Source of the DNA: JAQUBU01 sp036677685
GTDB taxonomy: Bacteria; Bacillota; Syntrophomonadia; Syntrophomonadales; Syntrophomonadaceae
DNA: 64,000 nt
Assembly (NCBI GenBank): GCA_036677685.1
Contig: JAVBWA010000034.1
Coordinates: 54,631 to 118,630 of the forward strand
Reading direction: 5' to 3'
Position numbers and translations under genes: made by a program. This document shows, piece after piece, positions 1 to 9,524 of the stretch. A model generated the notes under the pieces. That model made no database searches. It saw only the letters and a list, made by a program, of their open reading frames with translations, and was not told where the DNA came from. Positions within the stretch are counted from its first letter, which is position 1. Every line of letters begins with the position of its first letter.

Positions 1-2
1 GT

Positions 3-941
3 TTTGCCGAAAAGGATTTCAATACTGAAAAAGGAGTTATTATCGAGGAAATAAACATATATGAAGACACCCCCGATGACCTTATTCATGATGTTTTTTC
101 GCGCAGCCTGTGGAAAGGACATGCCATGGGTTCTCCTATCCTTGGCACCCTGGACTCGGTGAGCAGTTTTGAACGGCAGGAGATCTATGATTTTTACAAA
201 GCCTGCTATGTGCCGGCCAATATGGTCATATCGATTGCGGGCAATGTAGATAAGGATAAAATCAAGGACAGCATAGAAAGTCATCTGAAAAATGAGCCGC
301 CGGCTGACATCAATTTGCCCCAGGTCAAACCAAGCGGTTTGGAGCCTTTCATAAGCCTGGTGGAAAAGGACACCGAACAGGTGCAGCTATGCCTGGGAGT
401 ACCGGGAATTTCATATTTCAGCACCCAACGCTATACTCAGAATGTTATGAACAGTATTCTGGGCGGCGGCATGAGTTCGCGGCTTTTCCAAAGCATCCGC
501 GAGGAACGGGGTCTGGCTTACTCGGTATATTCATTTCCCTCGAATTATTCAGACACCGGTTCTTACTCGGTTTGCATCGGTACCGGACCGGCCAAAGTCA
601 GCAGCTTTTTTGAAGCTCTATTTAAGGAACTGGAGAATTTCGTCAAAGAGGGAGTCAGTGAAGAAGAAGTCGCCCGCACCCAGCAGCTGATAAAATCCAG
701 CATGTACTTGGGCCTGGAAAGTGTAATGAACCGCATGAGCCGCCTGGGCAAGTCCATGTTGATGTATGGTGAATTGAAATCGGTGGAAGATGTAATTGCC
801 GATATTCTGGCCGTAAATGCCGATATGGTCAAAGACTTCGCCGGGAATTTGCTTAACAAGCCTAATTTCTCACTGGCGGCGATCGGCCCATCTGAAGTTT
901 TGACCGAGGTCGAAAAAGAATACCACAAGTGGTGGGGTTAG
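3..941 (+). CDS. M16 family zinc peptidase, C-terminal part (5' end outside window)
   Basis: The frame is already open at the window edge (VIIEEINIYEDTPDD, then SLWKGHAMGSPILG), so the ATG at 126 is internal and the gene starts upstream. The early VIIEE stretch corresponds to the region holding the third zinc ligand of M16 (pitrilysin/MPP-like) peptidases; the HxxEH motif must lie before base 1. The second M16 domain is visible, with GGGMSSRLFQSIREERGLAY, the signature of the non-catalytic half. In Firmicutes this peptidase (MlpA/YmxG type) sits near ymxH, as it does here. It is probably cytoplasmic. Family identity is certain; the physiological substrate is not known. Confidence 0.95.
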   Translation, partial: FAEKDFNTEKGVIIEEINIYEDTPDDLIHDVFSRSLWKGHAMGSPILGTLDSVSSFERQEIYDFYKACYVPANMVISIAGNVDKDKIKDSIESHLKNEPPADINLPQVKPSGLEPFISLVEKDTEQVQLCLGVPGISYFSTQRYTQNVMNSILGGGMSSRLFQSIREERGLAYSVYSFPSNYSDTGSYSVCIGTGPAKVSSFFEALFKELENFVKEGVSEEEVARTQQLIKSSMYLGLESVMNRMSRLGKSMLMYGELKSVEDVIADILAVNADMVKDFAGNLLNKPNFSLAAIGPSEVLTEVEKEYHKWWG

Positions 942-997
942 GATTTTACGATAAAATTCTATGCTTGAAAGTAATTGGGGAAGAAAGGGTTGAAAAA

Positions 998-1435
998 ATG
1001 AAAGTACTGGTTAAAAGGCTGCATTCTCTGGACTTGCCTTTGCCTCATTATATGACCCCGGGTTCATCCGGTGTTGATCTTTATGCGGCGCTGGAAGATG
1101 AACTGCACATTCCGGCCGGGCGGAGCGTATTGGTTCCTACCGGGATTGCCATTGCCATGCCGGAGGGCTTTGAAGCACAAGTACGGCCGCGCAGCGGGCT
1201 GGCTTTAAAACACGGGCTTACGCTTTTGAATACGCCGGGCACCATTGATGCGGATTACCGGGGTGAAATCAAGGTTATTGTTATAAATCTGGGGGACAAA
1301 GAGTATATTTTGAAAAAAGGCGAAAGGATTGCCCAGATGATTTTTGCCCGGGTGGAAAAAGCAGAGCTGCTGGAAATAGACGAACTTGATGAAACAATGC
1401 GCGGGGCCGGGGGATTTGGGCATACTGGAGCCTGA
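998..1435 (+). CDS. dut: dUTP diphosphatase (dUTPase)
   Basis: Hydrolyses dUTP to dUMP and pyrophosphate, keeping uracil out of DNA and supplying dUMP for dTMP synthesis. All five trimeric dUTPase motifs are present in 145 residues: PGSSGVDLYAA, RPRSGLALKHG, NTPGTIDADYRGEIKVI, RIAQMIF and the C-terminal RGAGGFGHTG lid. A longer open frame reaches back to 929, but that part overlaps the upstream stop. The ATG at 998 follows an AAGAAAGGG ribosome binding site and begins directly at the conserved fold, so it is preferred. The gene lies 56 bases after the M16 peptidase and 12 bases before the YmxH gene, a likely operon. Confidence 0.97.
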   Translation: MKVLVKRLHSLDLPLPHYMTPGSSGVDLYAALEDELHIPAGRSVLVPTGIAIAMPEGFEAQVRPRSGLALKHGLTLLNTPGTIDADYRGEIKVIVINLGDKEYILKKGERIAQMIFARVEKAELLEIDELDETMRGAGGFGHTGA

Positions 1436-1447
1436 TAGGAGGCTTAA

Positions 1448-1720
1448 ATGGTGCGCATCAATGAACTGGTAGGCAAGGAAATGGTCAATATCTATGATGG
1501 AATGCGAATGGGAACGGTCGGCGAGTCCGATATGCTGGTAGATGAGGAAACCGGGCAGATAGTATCAATAATACTGCCCAACCGCTCCAATGCCCTGACC
1601 TTTTGGGCGGACCGTCAGAAAATGGTCATCCCCTGGGAGGCCGTCAAGAAAATCGGCCGGGAGGTAATCGTAGTCGACATCGACAACACCCATATGCGAT
1701 TGAAGAACAGCTCCCTTTAA
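1448..1720 (+). CDS. ymxH: YlmC/YmxH family PRC-barrel sporulation protein
   Basis: A 90-residue PRC-barrel-like protein (MVRINELVGKEMVNIYDG... IVSIILPN... VIPWEAVKKIGREVIVVDID). The YlmC/YmxH family is found in endospore formers and is linked to sporulation, but its molecular role is unknown. The start follows AGGAGG at 1437-1442 with good spacing. It closes the peptidase-dut-ymxH group and is followed at once by a strong terminator. In Bacillus a dipicolinate synthase gene commonly follows; here the next gene is an unrelated membrane protein. Confidence 0.9.
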   Translation: MVRINELVGKEMVNIYDGMRMGTVGESDMLVDEETGQIVSIILPNRSNALTFWADRQKMVIPWEAVKKIGREVIVVDIDNTHMRLKNSSL

Positions 1721-1737
1721 GTTTACATAGGAACCAA

Positions 1738-1762
1738 AAAAGCCGCGCGCAGCGCGGCTTTT
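1738..1762 (+). terminator. Rho-independent terminator after ymxH
   Basis: A perfect GC-rich stem (AAGCCGCGC / GCGCGGCTT, 1740-1748 with 1752-1760) with a 3-base loop, flanked by A and T tracts. It ends the peptidase-dut-ymxH operon. Confidence 0.93.
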
Positions 1763-1882
1763 CGTTTAATTAAGATAGTCTGTCTAAAATCAATAAATAT
1801 GGCACATATTATAACAGAAATGTTAGGCCATCGTTTATAAAGATGCAAATACATAATTAAAATCAGGGAGAAAAAGCTCTAT

Positions 1883-2452
1883 ATGCAATCTAAACTACTT
1901 ACGGACTCGGGCTTTGAAAAGATAAAAGGACTTAATTCTCAATGGCATCAAGCCATGCATTCTAATTGGTTATACGATGACCTGCACAAATGGACCTTTT
2001 GGTTGAATCTGGCTGCAATAGTTATCCCGATAATAATACTTTGGATGGTAGTTGATCGCCGCAGGTTTTTAGAAATATTTGTTTTCGGTATGCTTATGGC
2101 TATGTTGGTAACCTTTCTGGACGCCATGGGTATTGCCTATTCTCTCTGGGATTATCCAGACCGGTTCCTGCCAATTTCACCTAGACTATTGCCGGTAGAT
2201 TTTGTCACTTTGCCTTTTCTATACATGTTGGTTTACCAACGTTTTGTAAGCTGGAAGAGCTACATTACTGCAAGTCTAGTCCTGGCCCTGGTATTTAGCT
2301 TCATATTAGAACCGGTTTTGGTTTGGTTAAATCTCTACGAACCCATACATTGGCAGTATATTTACTCATTTCCGATATACTTTATAATATCTATAATGGT
2401 TAAATGGCTTACGGGTATTTTCGTAGCCCGGGATTCCAATTACCAAACTTGA
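1883..2452 (+). CDS. CBO0543-like polytopic membrane protein
   Basis: A 189-residue protein with about five hydrophobic segments (near residues 40-58, 63-85, 105-120, 128-150, 160-178). Conserved features SLWDYPDRFLPISPRLLPVD and an ELHKW-like DDLHKWTFW match the CBO0543 family of Firmicute membrane proteins, which has no known function. The start is preceded by AGGGAG. The gene stands alone: a terminator lies upstream, and the convergent MutS-like gene ends only six bases after its stop. The first 30 residues are hydrophilic, probably cytoplasmic. Confidence 0.75.
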   Translation: MQSKLLTDSGFEKIKGLNSQWHQAMHSNWLYDDLHKWTFWLNLAAIVIPIIILWMVVDRRRFLEIFVFGMLMAMLVTFLDAMGIAYSLWDYPDRFLPISPRLLPVDFVTLPFLYMLVYQRFVSWKSYITASLVLALVFSFILEPVLVWLNLYEPIHWQYIYSFPIYFIISIMVKWLTGIFVARDSNYQT

Positions 2453-2458
2453 TTCGGA

Positions 2459-4264
2459 CTAATCCAACATTTCTATGCCCACCATTTTCATTAAATATCT
2501 GGCGTTGCTGGTTTTACATGGTCCGGATCTCAACCGGTAATCAAACCTTATTTCATCCTGGGCGTAGGTCTCAATAAAATGATAATTTTTTATTCTGCCG
2601 CTTTTATCGTTCTCAAAATCACACAGCTCATAATCATGGGTAGATACCAGACCAATAATCCAGCTTCTGTTTAAATTCATGAGTACATTCCTGGCACCAG
2701 CTACCCGGTCCAGAGAATTGGTACCTCTGAATACTTCATCGATTAAAAATATCATGGGGATTTGATTCCTGGAATAATCAATAATCATTTTTATCCTTAA
2801 GAGCTCGGCATAAAATGTAGAAATTCCATGGTTCAAATCATCCCGGATTCTCATCGAGGTGAAGATCTCCATAAGCGAGCAGCGAAATTCCTGTGCACAT
2901 ACCGGCCCGCCGGCATATGCCAGGACCAGATTTATCCCAATAGTTCTTAACAGAGTTGTTTTTCCCGACATATTTGAACCCGTAACAATACATATCTGCT
3001 GGTCAATTACCAGGGGGTTGGCTACCCGGTCCCGGGCATTGATCAACGGATGCCCCAAATCCTCAGCCGCCAAAAGCAGCCTGCCTTCATCAAATTCCGG
3101 ATAACACCACCGGGGGTTTAGCTGCGCTATTAAAGCCATAGCCGACAGGGACTCAAAGATCCCAAGATTATAGACCCAATTTCTTAATGAAGAACCTGCC
3201 GTGTCTTTCCATTTCTCCAGAGCAAACAAGCAATGGAAATCCCATAAGAAAACATTATTTATAAAAAAATAAACGATGGGATTATATTTAAAGCCAATTG
3301 CCCCGACAATTTTATCCAGGCTTTTGATTAATTGCGATGCCGGCTCCCTTTTATTAAATAGATCTGCCTGCAATTCCAATAAATAAGCATCAGCGAACTC
3401 TTCCTTTTCCAAAATTTCAAATATGCCCTGATAAATTGAAACCCTGGTCTTATAACCATAGACAGCAGCTAAAATCTTGTTGACTTTCTTGCTGCCCCAG
3501 ATATTGATCGTTAGTTGAATTACTAATAATGTTAAAGACAAATACAAGAACACCGGCCCTTTTAAATACCAGCCCGCCAATGACAGCAGCGTGGCGGCCG
3601 GAAGGACATGAAAAATATATTTGACCCATTTCGTATTAAAAAACCTCGCACCGCTTTCTGCATATGCCAAAAGACTTTCCGGATTTTTCGAAAAATCCTG
3701 ATTTTCCATGCCTGCACATTGCACAGCCTGGCAAAATTCCAGCTTTAAGGCCAGCTCTTTGATTGCGTTCTGCCTTTTGAAAATACTCGCTCTGTCCTTC
3801 AGAGGATTCTCCAGCAAATTTCGGGTAAACTCCCTGCCGTAAAAAGTATTGGCAGTGTTTATCCATTGAAACAAGGATGCCAGCCCGAAAATATCCAGGT
3901 CGCCGGCATATCGGTGATCTGCATTTATAAACTCCGACCCGTCATCCTTAAAACTATTCCAATTCCCTTCAATGCGCTGGATACATTTGTGATTTAATTC
4001 AGCCATATTGCGATAATGATCGGTTCGCTTAATTATCTTCTCATGCCTGACTATCAGGATTAAGAATAATATCAGGGAAATGCTTAAAATAAGCCCCCCG
4101 GCTGTTTTGCCAATATAAAAAAAGGCCAGCACCGTCAATAAAGCAGCCGTACAGAAGAAAAAGAACCGGATGGAGCTTAAACGGTCAGAGCTTTTCTCCA
4201 GTTCGGCTTTTTTTGCTGAAAATAATTGCCATCGCTCAACGAACCTTTTCACGGAATCATTCAT
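2459..4264 (-). CDS. MutS-related ATPase with N-terminal membrane segments
   Basis: About 601 residues. The C-terminal third is a MutS-type ABC ATPase: Walker A GSNMSGKTTLLRTIG, a Walker B region IFLIDEVFRGTNSLDR and the switch histidine in VSTHDYEL. The mismatch-recognition domain I of true MutS is absent. Two pairs of hydrophobic segments (about residues 30-72 and 215-250) predict a membrane-attached protein. This architecture recurs in Bacteroidetes and Firmicutes under the name MutS family, but a repair role has not been shown. The frame extends upstream to 4336; the ATG at 4264 (MNDSVKRFVERW) fits better because the extra residues show no family character. It is transcribed toward the CBO0543 gene. 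Confidence 0.85.
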   Translation of the reverse strand: MNDSVKRFVERWQLFSAKKAELEKSSDRLSSIRFFFFCTAALLTVLAFFYIGKTAGGLILSISLILFLILIVRHEKIIKRTDHYRNMAELNHKCIQRIEGNWNSFKDDGSEFINADHRYAGDLDIFGLASLFQWINTANTFYGREFTRNLLENPLKDRASIFKRQNAIKELALKLEFCQAVQCAGMENQDFSKNPESLLAYAESGARFFNTKWVKYIFHVLPAATLLSLAGWYLKGPVFLYLSLTLLVIQLTINIWGSKKVNKILAAVYGYKTRVSIYQGIFEILEKEEFADAYLLELQADLFNKREPASQLIKSLDKIVGAIGFKYNPIVYFFINNVFLWDFHCLFALEKWKDTAGSSLRNWVYNLGIFESLSAMALIAQLNPRWCYPEFDEGRLLLAAEDLGHPLINARDRVANPLVIDQQICIVTGSNMSGKTTLLRTIGINLVLAYAGGPVCAQEFRCSLMEIFTSMRIRDDLNHGISTFYAELLRIKMIIDYSRNQIPMIFLIDEVFRGTNSLDRVAGARNVLMNLNRSWIIGLVSTHDYELCDFENDKSGRIKNYHFIETYAQDEIRFDYRLRSGPCKTSNARYLMKMVGIEMLD

Positions 4265-4467
4265 TATATTACCTATCCTTGATTTTCTGCTTTTTCCTAA
4301 ATGGAGCACAATTCCAAGCCAAACTGATTTTACCATAATCTTCTGGGCGTTTCCACTTTGCTTCCCGGTTCCAAGCCTTACATCTTTCCTTTATAATTTT
4401 AATTATCATAAGCAGTTTTTCCGTTGTGCTCTTCTTTCAGGTGTAATTCTCATTTTTGTCATAATTA

Positions 4468-4510
4468 AAACCTCCAAGTGATGCTCTTATTCTACATCTC
4501 CTGGAGGTTT
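4468..4510 (-). terminator. Hairpin after amidohydrolase gene
   Basis: Inverted repeat AAACCTCCA / TGGAGGTTT with a 25-base loop. Read on the minus strand it follows the amidohydrolase stop and runs into TTTTAATT, so it probably terminates that gene. The long loop makes it weaker than a typical terminator. Confidence 0.45.
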
Positions 4511-4551
4511 GCATAAAATCTGAACCGGTCTCGAATTTCCGATAACTCATC

Positions 4552-5400
4552 TCACCTTATTTTACTGAATACCCTTTGAGCGTTGTTGAAGAAAACATCT
4601 TCATAGTTTTCTTCAGGTATTAAAAGCTTTATAAATTCGATATAGGGTGCAATCGGTACAAGTGGCCAATCTGATCCGAACATCACTTTATGATAGATTT
4701 TATCGTAAATTAACCCTCTTCTTATATTGTCTATAAACAGTCTTTCACCCATTAATTCCTCTACCCGCTGTTGGCTGCCTACTATTAATCCAGATAGGTC
4801 GGCAAATACATTGGTGTTATTAGAAACAACCACTGCAGTATCCATTACCCACGGGTTACCAAAATGAGCAATTACAAAGTTCACTTTTTTATATTCTGCT
4901 GCCAGCCGATTAACTGTTAAAGGGTGGGAAAACTCCAGATAACCTCTATAAGAAAAAGTATCTCCGGTATGAATAACTACAGGTAAATCATATTTTTCCG
5001 CCAACTTGTAGACAGGTTCATAAATCTTATCAAAAACATGTACAGGATAGTACCCGGGATATATCTTCAAACCTACTACAGCAGGCAGCTCAATATCCTT
5101 TTCAAGTCCGCGGATACTCTCCCTGGTCAAACAAAATGGGTTGATCCCTGCACAGTATCTTAATGTTTCAGGAGTCTTACTTTCCAGATCCAAATTCATT
5201 GGATTTTGTACTTTTTCATCGGGAAATGATTTCCTTTTGCTTTCATTAACTCCCATCCCTATACCCATAATAATATCGGATTGTTCAAACTCCCTTTTCA
5301 GACCTTCTTCCGAATAATTTACAAGTGATATACTTTGGGCCATATTAACAAATCTTGTTATGTTTGAAAAATGCATGTGGGCATCAATAATCTTCATCAT
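4552..5400 (-). CDS. Amidohydrolase family 2 (TIM-barrel metal hydrolase)
   Basis: A 282-residue amidohydrolase-2 protein. The metal-binding HxH is at the N-terminus (IIDAHMHF), followed by GLKIYPGYYP, the barrel histidine in PVVIHTGDTF, FVIAHFGNPW, and the catalytic aspartate in VMFGSDWPL. The family includes decarboxylases and hydrolases acting on carboxylated rings or amides, and the substrate cannot be told from sequence. AGGAGA lies just before the two adjacent ATGs (5400 and 5397). No related enzyme gene is adjacent. Confidence 0.88.
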   Translation of the reverse strand: MMKIIDAHMHFSNITRFVNMAQSISLVNYSEEGLKREFEQSDIIMGIGMGVNESKRKSFPDEKVQNPMNLDLESKTPETLRYCAGINPFCLTRESIRGLEKDIELPAVVGLKIYPGYYPVHVFDKIYEPVYKLAEKYDLPVVIHTGDTFSYRGYLEFSHPLTVNRLAAEYKKVNFVIAHFGNPWVMDTAVVVSNNTNVFADLSGLIVGSQQRVEELMGERLFIDNIRRGLIYDKIYHKVMFGSDWPLVPIAPYIEFIKLLIPEENYEDVFFNNAQRVFSKIR

Positions 5401-5823
5401 AACTTATCTCCTGATTACGATCTTTTTAAATTATCTCCATCCTTTTTAAAAACATTCAGTCAATCAAGCGTTCCGGTAGGTCAGAGGTACAGTTCTCCTG
5501 ATCGATCTGCATTAATAAATTCCTATCTAAACCAATCCATTGATGGGAGATGGCGCTGCCTGACAATCAATTCGCAGATCACCGTATCGCTCTGTTCAAT
5601 TTTCCACATATAGTCACAACTTGTCTAATTGAACGGAATTATGGTGGCAATTTATGGTTGTTGGATATAAAAATAAAGCCTATGATTTTTATTAGGGAAT
5701 TCTGCTGGATTTTGACACATCGCTACCATAGGCCGCGAGCCGGATCTTGAGTATGGAGAGTATTCAACTGGAAATTAAGCTCATTTGGTGGTTCTGCTAA
5801 TATCATACGAGGGGAGGCTGTTT
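5401..5823. other. Intergenic stretch, divergent genes
   Basis: It separates the minus-strand amidohydrolase from the plus-strand secreted protein and must hold both promoters. Two short plus-strand open frames (5371-5613, 5550-5750) have no ribosome binding sites and no recognisable content, so I do not call them genes. No convincing repeat or RNA was seen. Confidence 0.5.
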
Positions 5824-7026
5824 ATGAAAATAATTAAACGTATAATTAGTGTAACACTTGTTGTCGCCGGAGTATTTATGGGTATTGGGTCGAATATTCC
5901 AGTACTGACAGCAGATAGCATCACCGCCTCGCCTATCCGATACAACCTGTCGGTGGACGGTGAAAGCGCCTCTCTGTGGGCGTATGTTATCGACGGCGGC
6001 GTGTATTTTAAGCTGCGTGATGTTGCGAAGGCTCTCGGGGAAACCAGGAAACGTTTTAATGTAACCTGGGACGGTCCAAATAATGAAGTATACATCTACT
6101 CCCTTACGGCTTATTCGGAAGCCGGCGACGGGCCGGTTCCGCCAGAGGATATGGGAAGCAAGACAGCCTCTCCGGCCACATCGAAAGTATACTTGAACAA
6201 GCGATACCATGAATTGGGTTGTACCGTTTACCGTATCGGCGACAGCAACTACCTTAAGCTGTCTGATCTTGCCGGAGCTTTAGACTTCTATATGGCATAC
6301 GACGGCGCAAACGCGGTTGAAATCGATACTTCAGCGGGATATTCGATTACGGGGGATAAAATATACAATTCGGATAATACGCGGCTGAGCTATAAACCGG
6401 TCACCGGTGTGATATCCTCTTTAAACACGGATCTGGACGGCGATGGCCAAAATGAAACCGCCGAGTTAGTCGTATCAGGGGAGGAAGCAAGAGAATGGAG
6501 GCTTATTTATAAAGACGGCGCATCGGAAGTCTCTATTCCGGTATTTAAAGGAAACGAATCCGGGTTTTCCACTTCCATTGCCGCCGGTCACATGATCAGT
6601 GAGAGTTCAATGGATTTTCTAATCGCGATCGATTATATGAGCATGCCGTTTGGCGGCGCCGGCTATGAGCTTTACCGCTTTCAGGACGGAGTCTTTACCA
6701 AAGTAGATGTATCGGGAATCACGGACGGGACTGAATTTGATGTCAGCGTGGACGAAAATAAAAAAACGGCGAAGCTCACGGCAAACGGTTCAGAAAAGAC
6801 GGTCGAGCTTTCCGATATGGCGTTATCTGATTATAAACGGTACGGTAAGGGATTTTGCCAGGACTTCTTCATCAGCATGAAATTTCAGAGCGTCGAAGGC
6901 TGCGCTTTGCCCGAGCTTGTCACAACGGAAGTGATCGCCGCCGTTTTGCCGAATAGCTTAACGGATCTTCACACCACATATCGATATATTGACGGTGTCT
7001 GGAAGGTTCAAAGCGTAGAATTTTGA
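5824..7026 (+). CDS. Secreted protein with copper-amine-oxidase-N-like stalk domains
   Basis: About 400 residues with a signal peptide (MKIIKRIISVTLVVAGVFMG...). Two repeats resemble the CuAO_N1/stalk domain of Clostridia surface proteins: YFKLRDVAKALGETRKRFNV near residue 70 and YLKLSDLAGALDFYMAYDG near 145. Next comes a Ca-binding-like motif DLDGDGQNETAELVV, as found in VCBS/FG-GAP-type repeats. The rest is an unknown beta-rich region. The start at 5824 follows GAGGGGAGG; an upstream ATG in frame (5785) would spoil the signal peptide. The protein is probably exported, with unknown role. Confidence 0.75.
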   Translation: MKIIKRIISVTLVVAGVFMGIGSNIPVLTADSITASPIRYNLSVDGESASLWAYVIDGGVYFKLRDVAKALGETRKRFNVTWDGPNNEVYIYSLTAYSEAGDGPVPPEDMGSKTASPATSKVYLNKRYHELGCTVYRIGDSNYLKLSDLAGALDFYMAYDGANAVEIDTSAGYSITGDKIYNSDNTRLSYKPVTGVISSLNTDLDGDGQNETAELVVSGEEAREWRLIYKDGASEVSIPVFKGNESGFSTSIAAGHMISESSMDFLIAIDYMSMPFGGAGYELYRFQDGVFTKVDVSGITDGTEFDVSVDENKKTAKLTANGSEKTVELSDMALSDYKRYGKGFCQDFFISMKFQSVEGCALPELVTTEVIAAVLPNSLTDLHTTYRYIDGVWKVQSVEF

Positions 7027-7382
7027 TGTTGGCGAGGCTTTGCCGGGAACCGTGGAAAATAAAAGGGTATAGTACTGGGCGCTGATATAGTATTTGCCGT
7101 CTATAGTCAGCGGTTTTCTGGTCTGTTTTGGCTTTATCCCCGAATCACTGTTGGATATGACAAGCTCATTGAACATCGGTGGAATACTTGAGGGCGTACC
7201 AAGCATTGGTGCTTTTACTGATGGTATGCCTGCCAGTGAGGGGAGAAAAGGAACTCCATCGCTCGTCTACTTGCTTTTTTAGGAATAGGCATTTATCAAC
7301 AGAGTTCCGATGTGCCCGCTCGTCACGGTTGCCGAAGCGCGGAGTTGATACGGGAAAATAGATTGCTAGAGAGGGATTACAT
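7027..7382. other. Gene-free stretch, possible decayed sequence
   Basis: Only short frames occur. A minus-strand frame (6958-7206) and a plus-strand frame (7094-7282) are neither convincing nor preceded by ribosome binding sites. The minus-strand text KPLTIDGKYYISAQYY reads like protein and could be a gene relic, but I cannot assign it. The promoter of the lipoprotein gene at 7383 must lie in its last part. Confidence 0.35.
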
Positions 7383-8342
7383 ATGTTTGTGGTTCATAAA
7401 AAGATTGGTATTGCTGCAATTTGTATTGTCATGTTAGGTATATTAATCACAGGATGTCATCAACAAGAAAAAAATGTACTTCCAGCATCTAAGGAACCTG
7501 TGCGAGAAGAAGTTGAAACCAATTCCCAGCCGAAAGAGAGCATAACTGGCACAAATGAGGTAAAACAAAACGGTGATACCAGTGAAGAACAGAAACATGA
7601 GACAGCGGAAGTTTCGTTTGCTTTCTATCCAAGTGGTCCAGACTTTATAAAAAGCGTTATTAATGAGCGGGGCAACGTAGAAATTACCGATGACATGCGT
7701 GAGAAATTCAACTTGTTTGCCAGGGATTATCGTTGGTGCTACATGCCGGATATGAATTATTATGAGTCTTTTTTTGAGGCCAACGAATACGCCCAATCCT
7801 TTGGATATAATAATTTTGGCTTTGCGGTCTTTTATGTGTTGAATTATATGAAGTGTCCTGAAAAAATAAGTGACAATGACATGCAAAGTGCCATTCAAAG
7901 CCTATTTGTTGCGAAGCAGGTTTATAAAGATATGCCACATCAGGCTTACCGGAAATTAGCAGACTATGAGGACGGCTATTATTCCCCGTGGCCGGAAGGT
8001 GGATTGGATCATAACAGAATGTTTTATTTACTAACAAAATTAGAAATTGTACAGTATGGGGACGATGGTGTCTATATTACAGTCCGCACCAATAGTTGCT
8101 ATTTTAATGGTCCTGGCTATGAGCCCGGCGAGAATGAAAAATGGCTGATTGAAAAATCAAATAAAATGGGAATGCCTGATATGCAAGCCGCTGCAGAACT
8201 TGTAAAAAATGGAGAGATGAAAGAACTCAAGGGAGATAGTAATTTTGAAACAACAATTTATATTAAATTCAATGGACAAAAAGCAGACAGTTATAACCCA
8301 CGATTTGTTTTTAATAATACTTATGGTAATGAACCTAATTAA
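7383..8342 (+). CDS. Predicted lipoprotein of unknown function
   Basis: 319 residues. The N-terminus is a lipoprotein signal (KKIGIAAICIVMLGILITGC) with lipobox ITGC, so it is probably anchored to the outer face of the membrane. A low-complexity Glu/Lys/Ser/Thr linker follows (residues 25-75), then an aromatic-rich globular domain (YRWCYMPDMNYYESFF, YNNFGFAVFYVLNYMK). I do not recognise this domain. The start follows AGAGAGGG. The gene is AT-richer than the preceding secreted-protein gene and seems to be a single transcription unit. Confidence 0.65.
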   Translation: MFVVHKKIGIAAICIVMLGILITGCHQQEKNVLPASKEPVREEVETNSQPKESITGTNEVKQNGDTSEEQKHETAEVSFAFYPSGPDFIKSVINERGNVEITDDMREKFNLFARDYRWCYMPDMNYYESFFEANEYAQSFGYNNFGFAVFYVLNYMKCPEKISDNDMQSAIQSLFVAKQVYKDMPHQAYRKLADYEDGYYSPWPEGGLDHNRMFYLLTKLEIVQYGDDGVYITVRTNSCYFNGPGYEPGENEKWLIEKSNKMGMPDMQAAAELVKNGEMKELKGDSNFETTIYIKFNGQKADSYNPRFVFNNTYGNEPN

Positions 8343-8480
8343 ACATGATATGTTCCAATGGTTAGGAGCAAGCGGAGAACCGTCCCCGCTTACTTCTATT
8401 GCTAAGAGATCGAGGTGCCATTACGGATGTATGCTAATGATTATGACCTGAATATTAGGAGACCTGGAGGATGATCAGAT

Positions 8481-9362
8481 ATGAATGAATATAGATATAA
8501 AAAAATCGATGCATTTACATCTAAAAAGTCATTGGGCAATCCGGCAGCATGCATTTATTTGGATAATGACCAAACCCTGGACGAAGATAAAATGCAGGCA
8601 ATTGCCAGGCAGCATAAAGGTTTTGTTTCTGAAGTTGTGTATTGTAGCAAATCATCGTTGGCAGATTATAAATTGCTTTATTATTCGTCCGAGTGTGAAG
8701 TGGATTTCTGCGGGCATGGTACTATTGCATGCATGTATAGTCTTATTAAAAGTACACCGTATTTGATGGAAAAAAGTGAACTGCTTGTTGAAACCAATAG
8801 GAAAGGGGTATTGACTGTTTACAACCAGATTATCGAGCAGGATGCAGTATATATTACCGCTCCGGAACCTGAACATATTGGTACAGATTTATCATTAGAG
8901 CTTATAGCCAAAAATCTAAATTTGGAAACCGGACAAGTTTCCGATAAATATCAGATTGATATGATTGATGCGGGATTAAGAACATTAATAGTACCTATTG
9001 CCAAGCTTGAAGACGAAATTGGGGTTTGGCCGAAAGAACAGCAGCTCAAGATCTTTTGTATAGACCACGATATTGATATTATTTTGATATTCTCCAAAGA
9101 AGTACAAAACCCTGAAAATATAGCCCATACTAGAGTTTTTGCTCCCCGCTTCGGATATTTGGAGGACCCGGCTACTGGATCAGGCAATTGTGCATTTGCT
9201 TATTATATGCTAAAAAACAAGCTCTACAGTGGTGGCAATATTTCAATTGAGCAGGGTAGTGCTGAAATGGAATATAACATTGTAAAATTGAATACTCAAA
9301 ATGACAAAGTACTATTTGGAGGTCATGCCACTAATCGTATTATCGGTAAATATTTATTATAA
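8481..9362 (+). CDS. PhzF family isomerase-like protein
   Basis: 293 residues of the PhzF/DapF-fold family. The first half has NPAACIYL, the probable catalytic glutamate in FVSEVVY, and VDFCGHGTIACMY. The second half has FGYLEDPATGSGNCAFAYYML, the typical second-domain signature. PhzF itself isomerises dihydro-3-hydroxyanthranilate in phenazine synthesis; most homologues in other bacteria have unknown substrates, and no phenazine genes are near. GGAGG lies ten bases before the ATG. There is no evident operon partner. Confidence 0.88.
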   Translation: MNEYRYKKIDAFTSKKSLGNPAACIYLDNDQTLDEDKMQAIARQHKGFVSEVVYCSKSSLADYKLLYYSSECEVDFCGHGTIACMYSLIKSTPYLMEKSELLVETNRKGVLTVYNQIIEQDAVYITAPEPEHIGTDLSLELIAKNLNLETGQVSDKYQIDMIDAGLRTLIVPIAKLEDEIGVWPKEQQLKIFCIDHDIDIILIFSKEVQNPENIAHTRVFAPRFGYLEDPATGSGNCAFAYYMLKNKLYSGGNISIEQGSAEMEYNIVKLNTQNDKVLFGGHATNRIIGKYLL

Positions 9363-9524
9363 AAAGAAACATGGATAACTTTCCTTGTTTTATTATGATC
9401 ATTTTTTAACTGCCCATTACCCATATACAAATTAGGCTAATAACATGAAGCCCGGATATAAGTCATTGAAACTAATTATTTATACAACACGCAGATAAAC
9501 AGAAATTTTGAGGAGGTAGGAGGA

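Noticed and set aside
5371..5750. Plus-strand open frames upstream of the secreted-protein gene
   Set aside because: No ribosome binding site and no protein-like composition, and the first overlaps the start of the amidohydrolase gene.
7094..7361. Overlapping short plus-strand frames
   Set aside because: Two frames overlap each other, neither has a ribosome binding site or recognisable content.
8370..8391. AAGCGG / CCGCTT hairpin after the lipoprotein gene as a terminator
   Set aside because: The stem is short, the loop sequence is also pairing-poor, and no T run follows.
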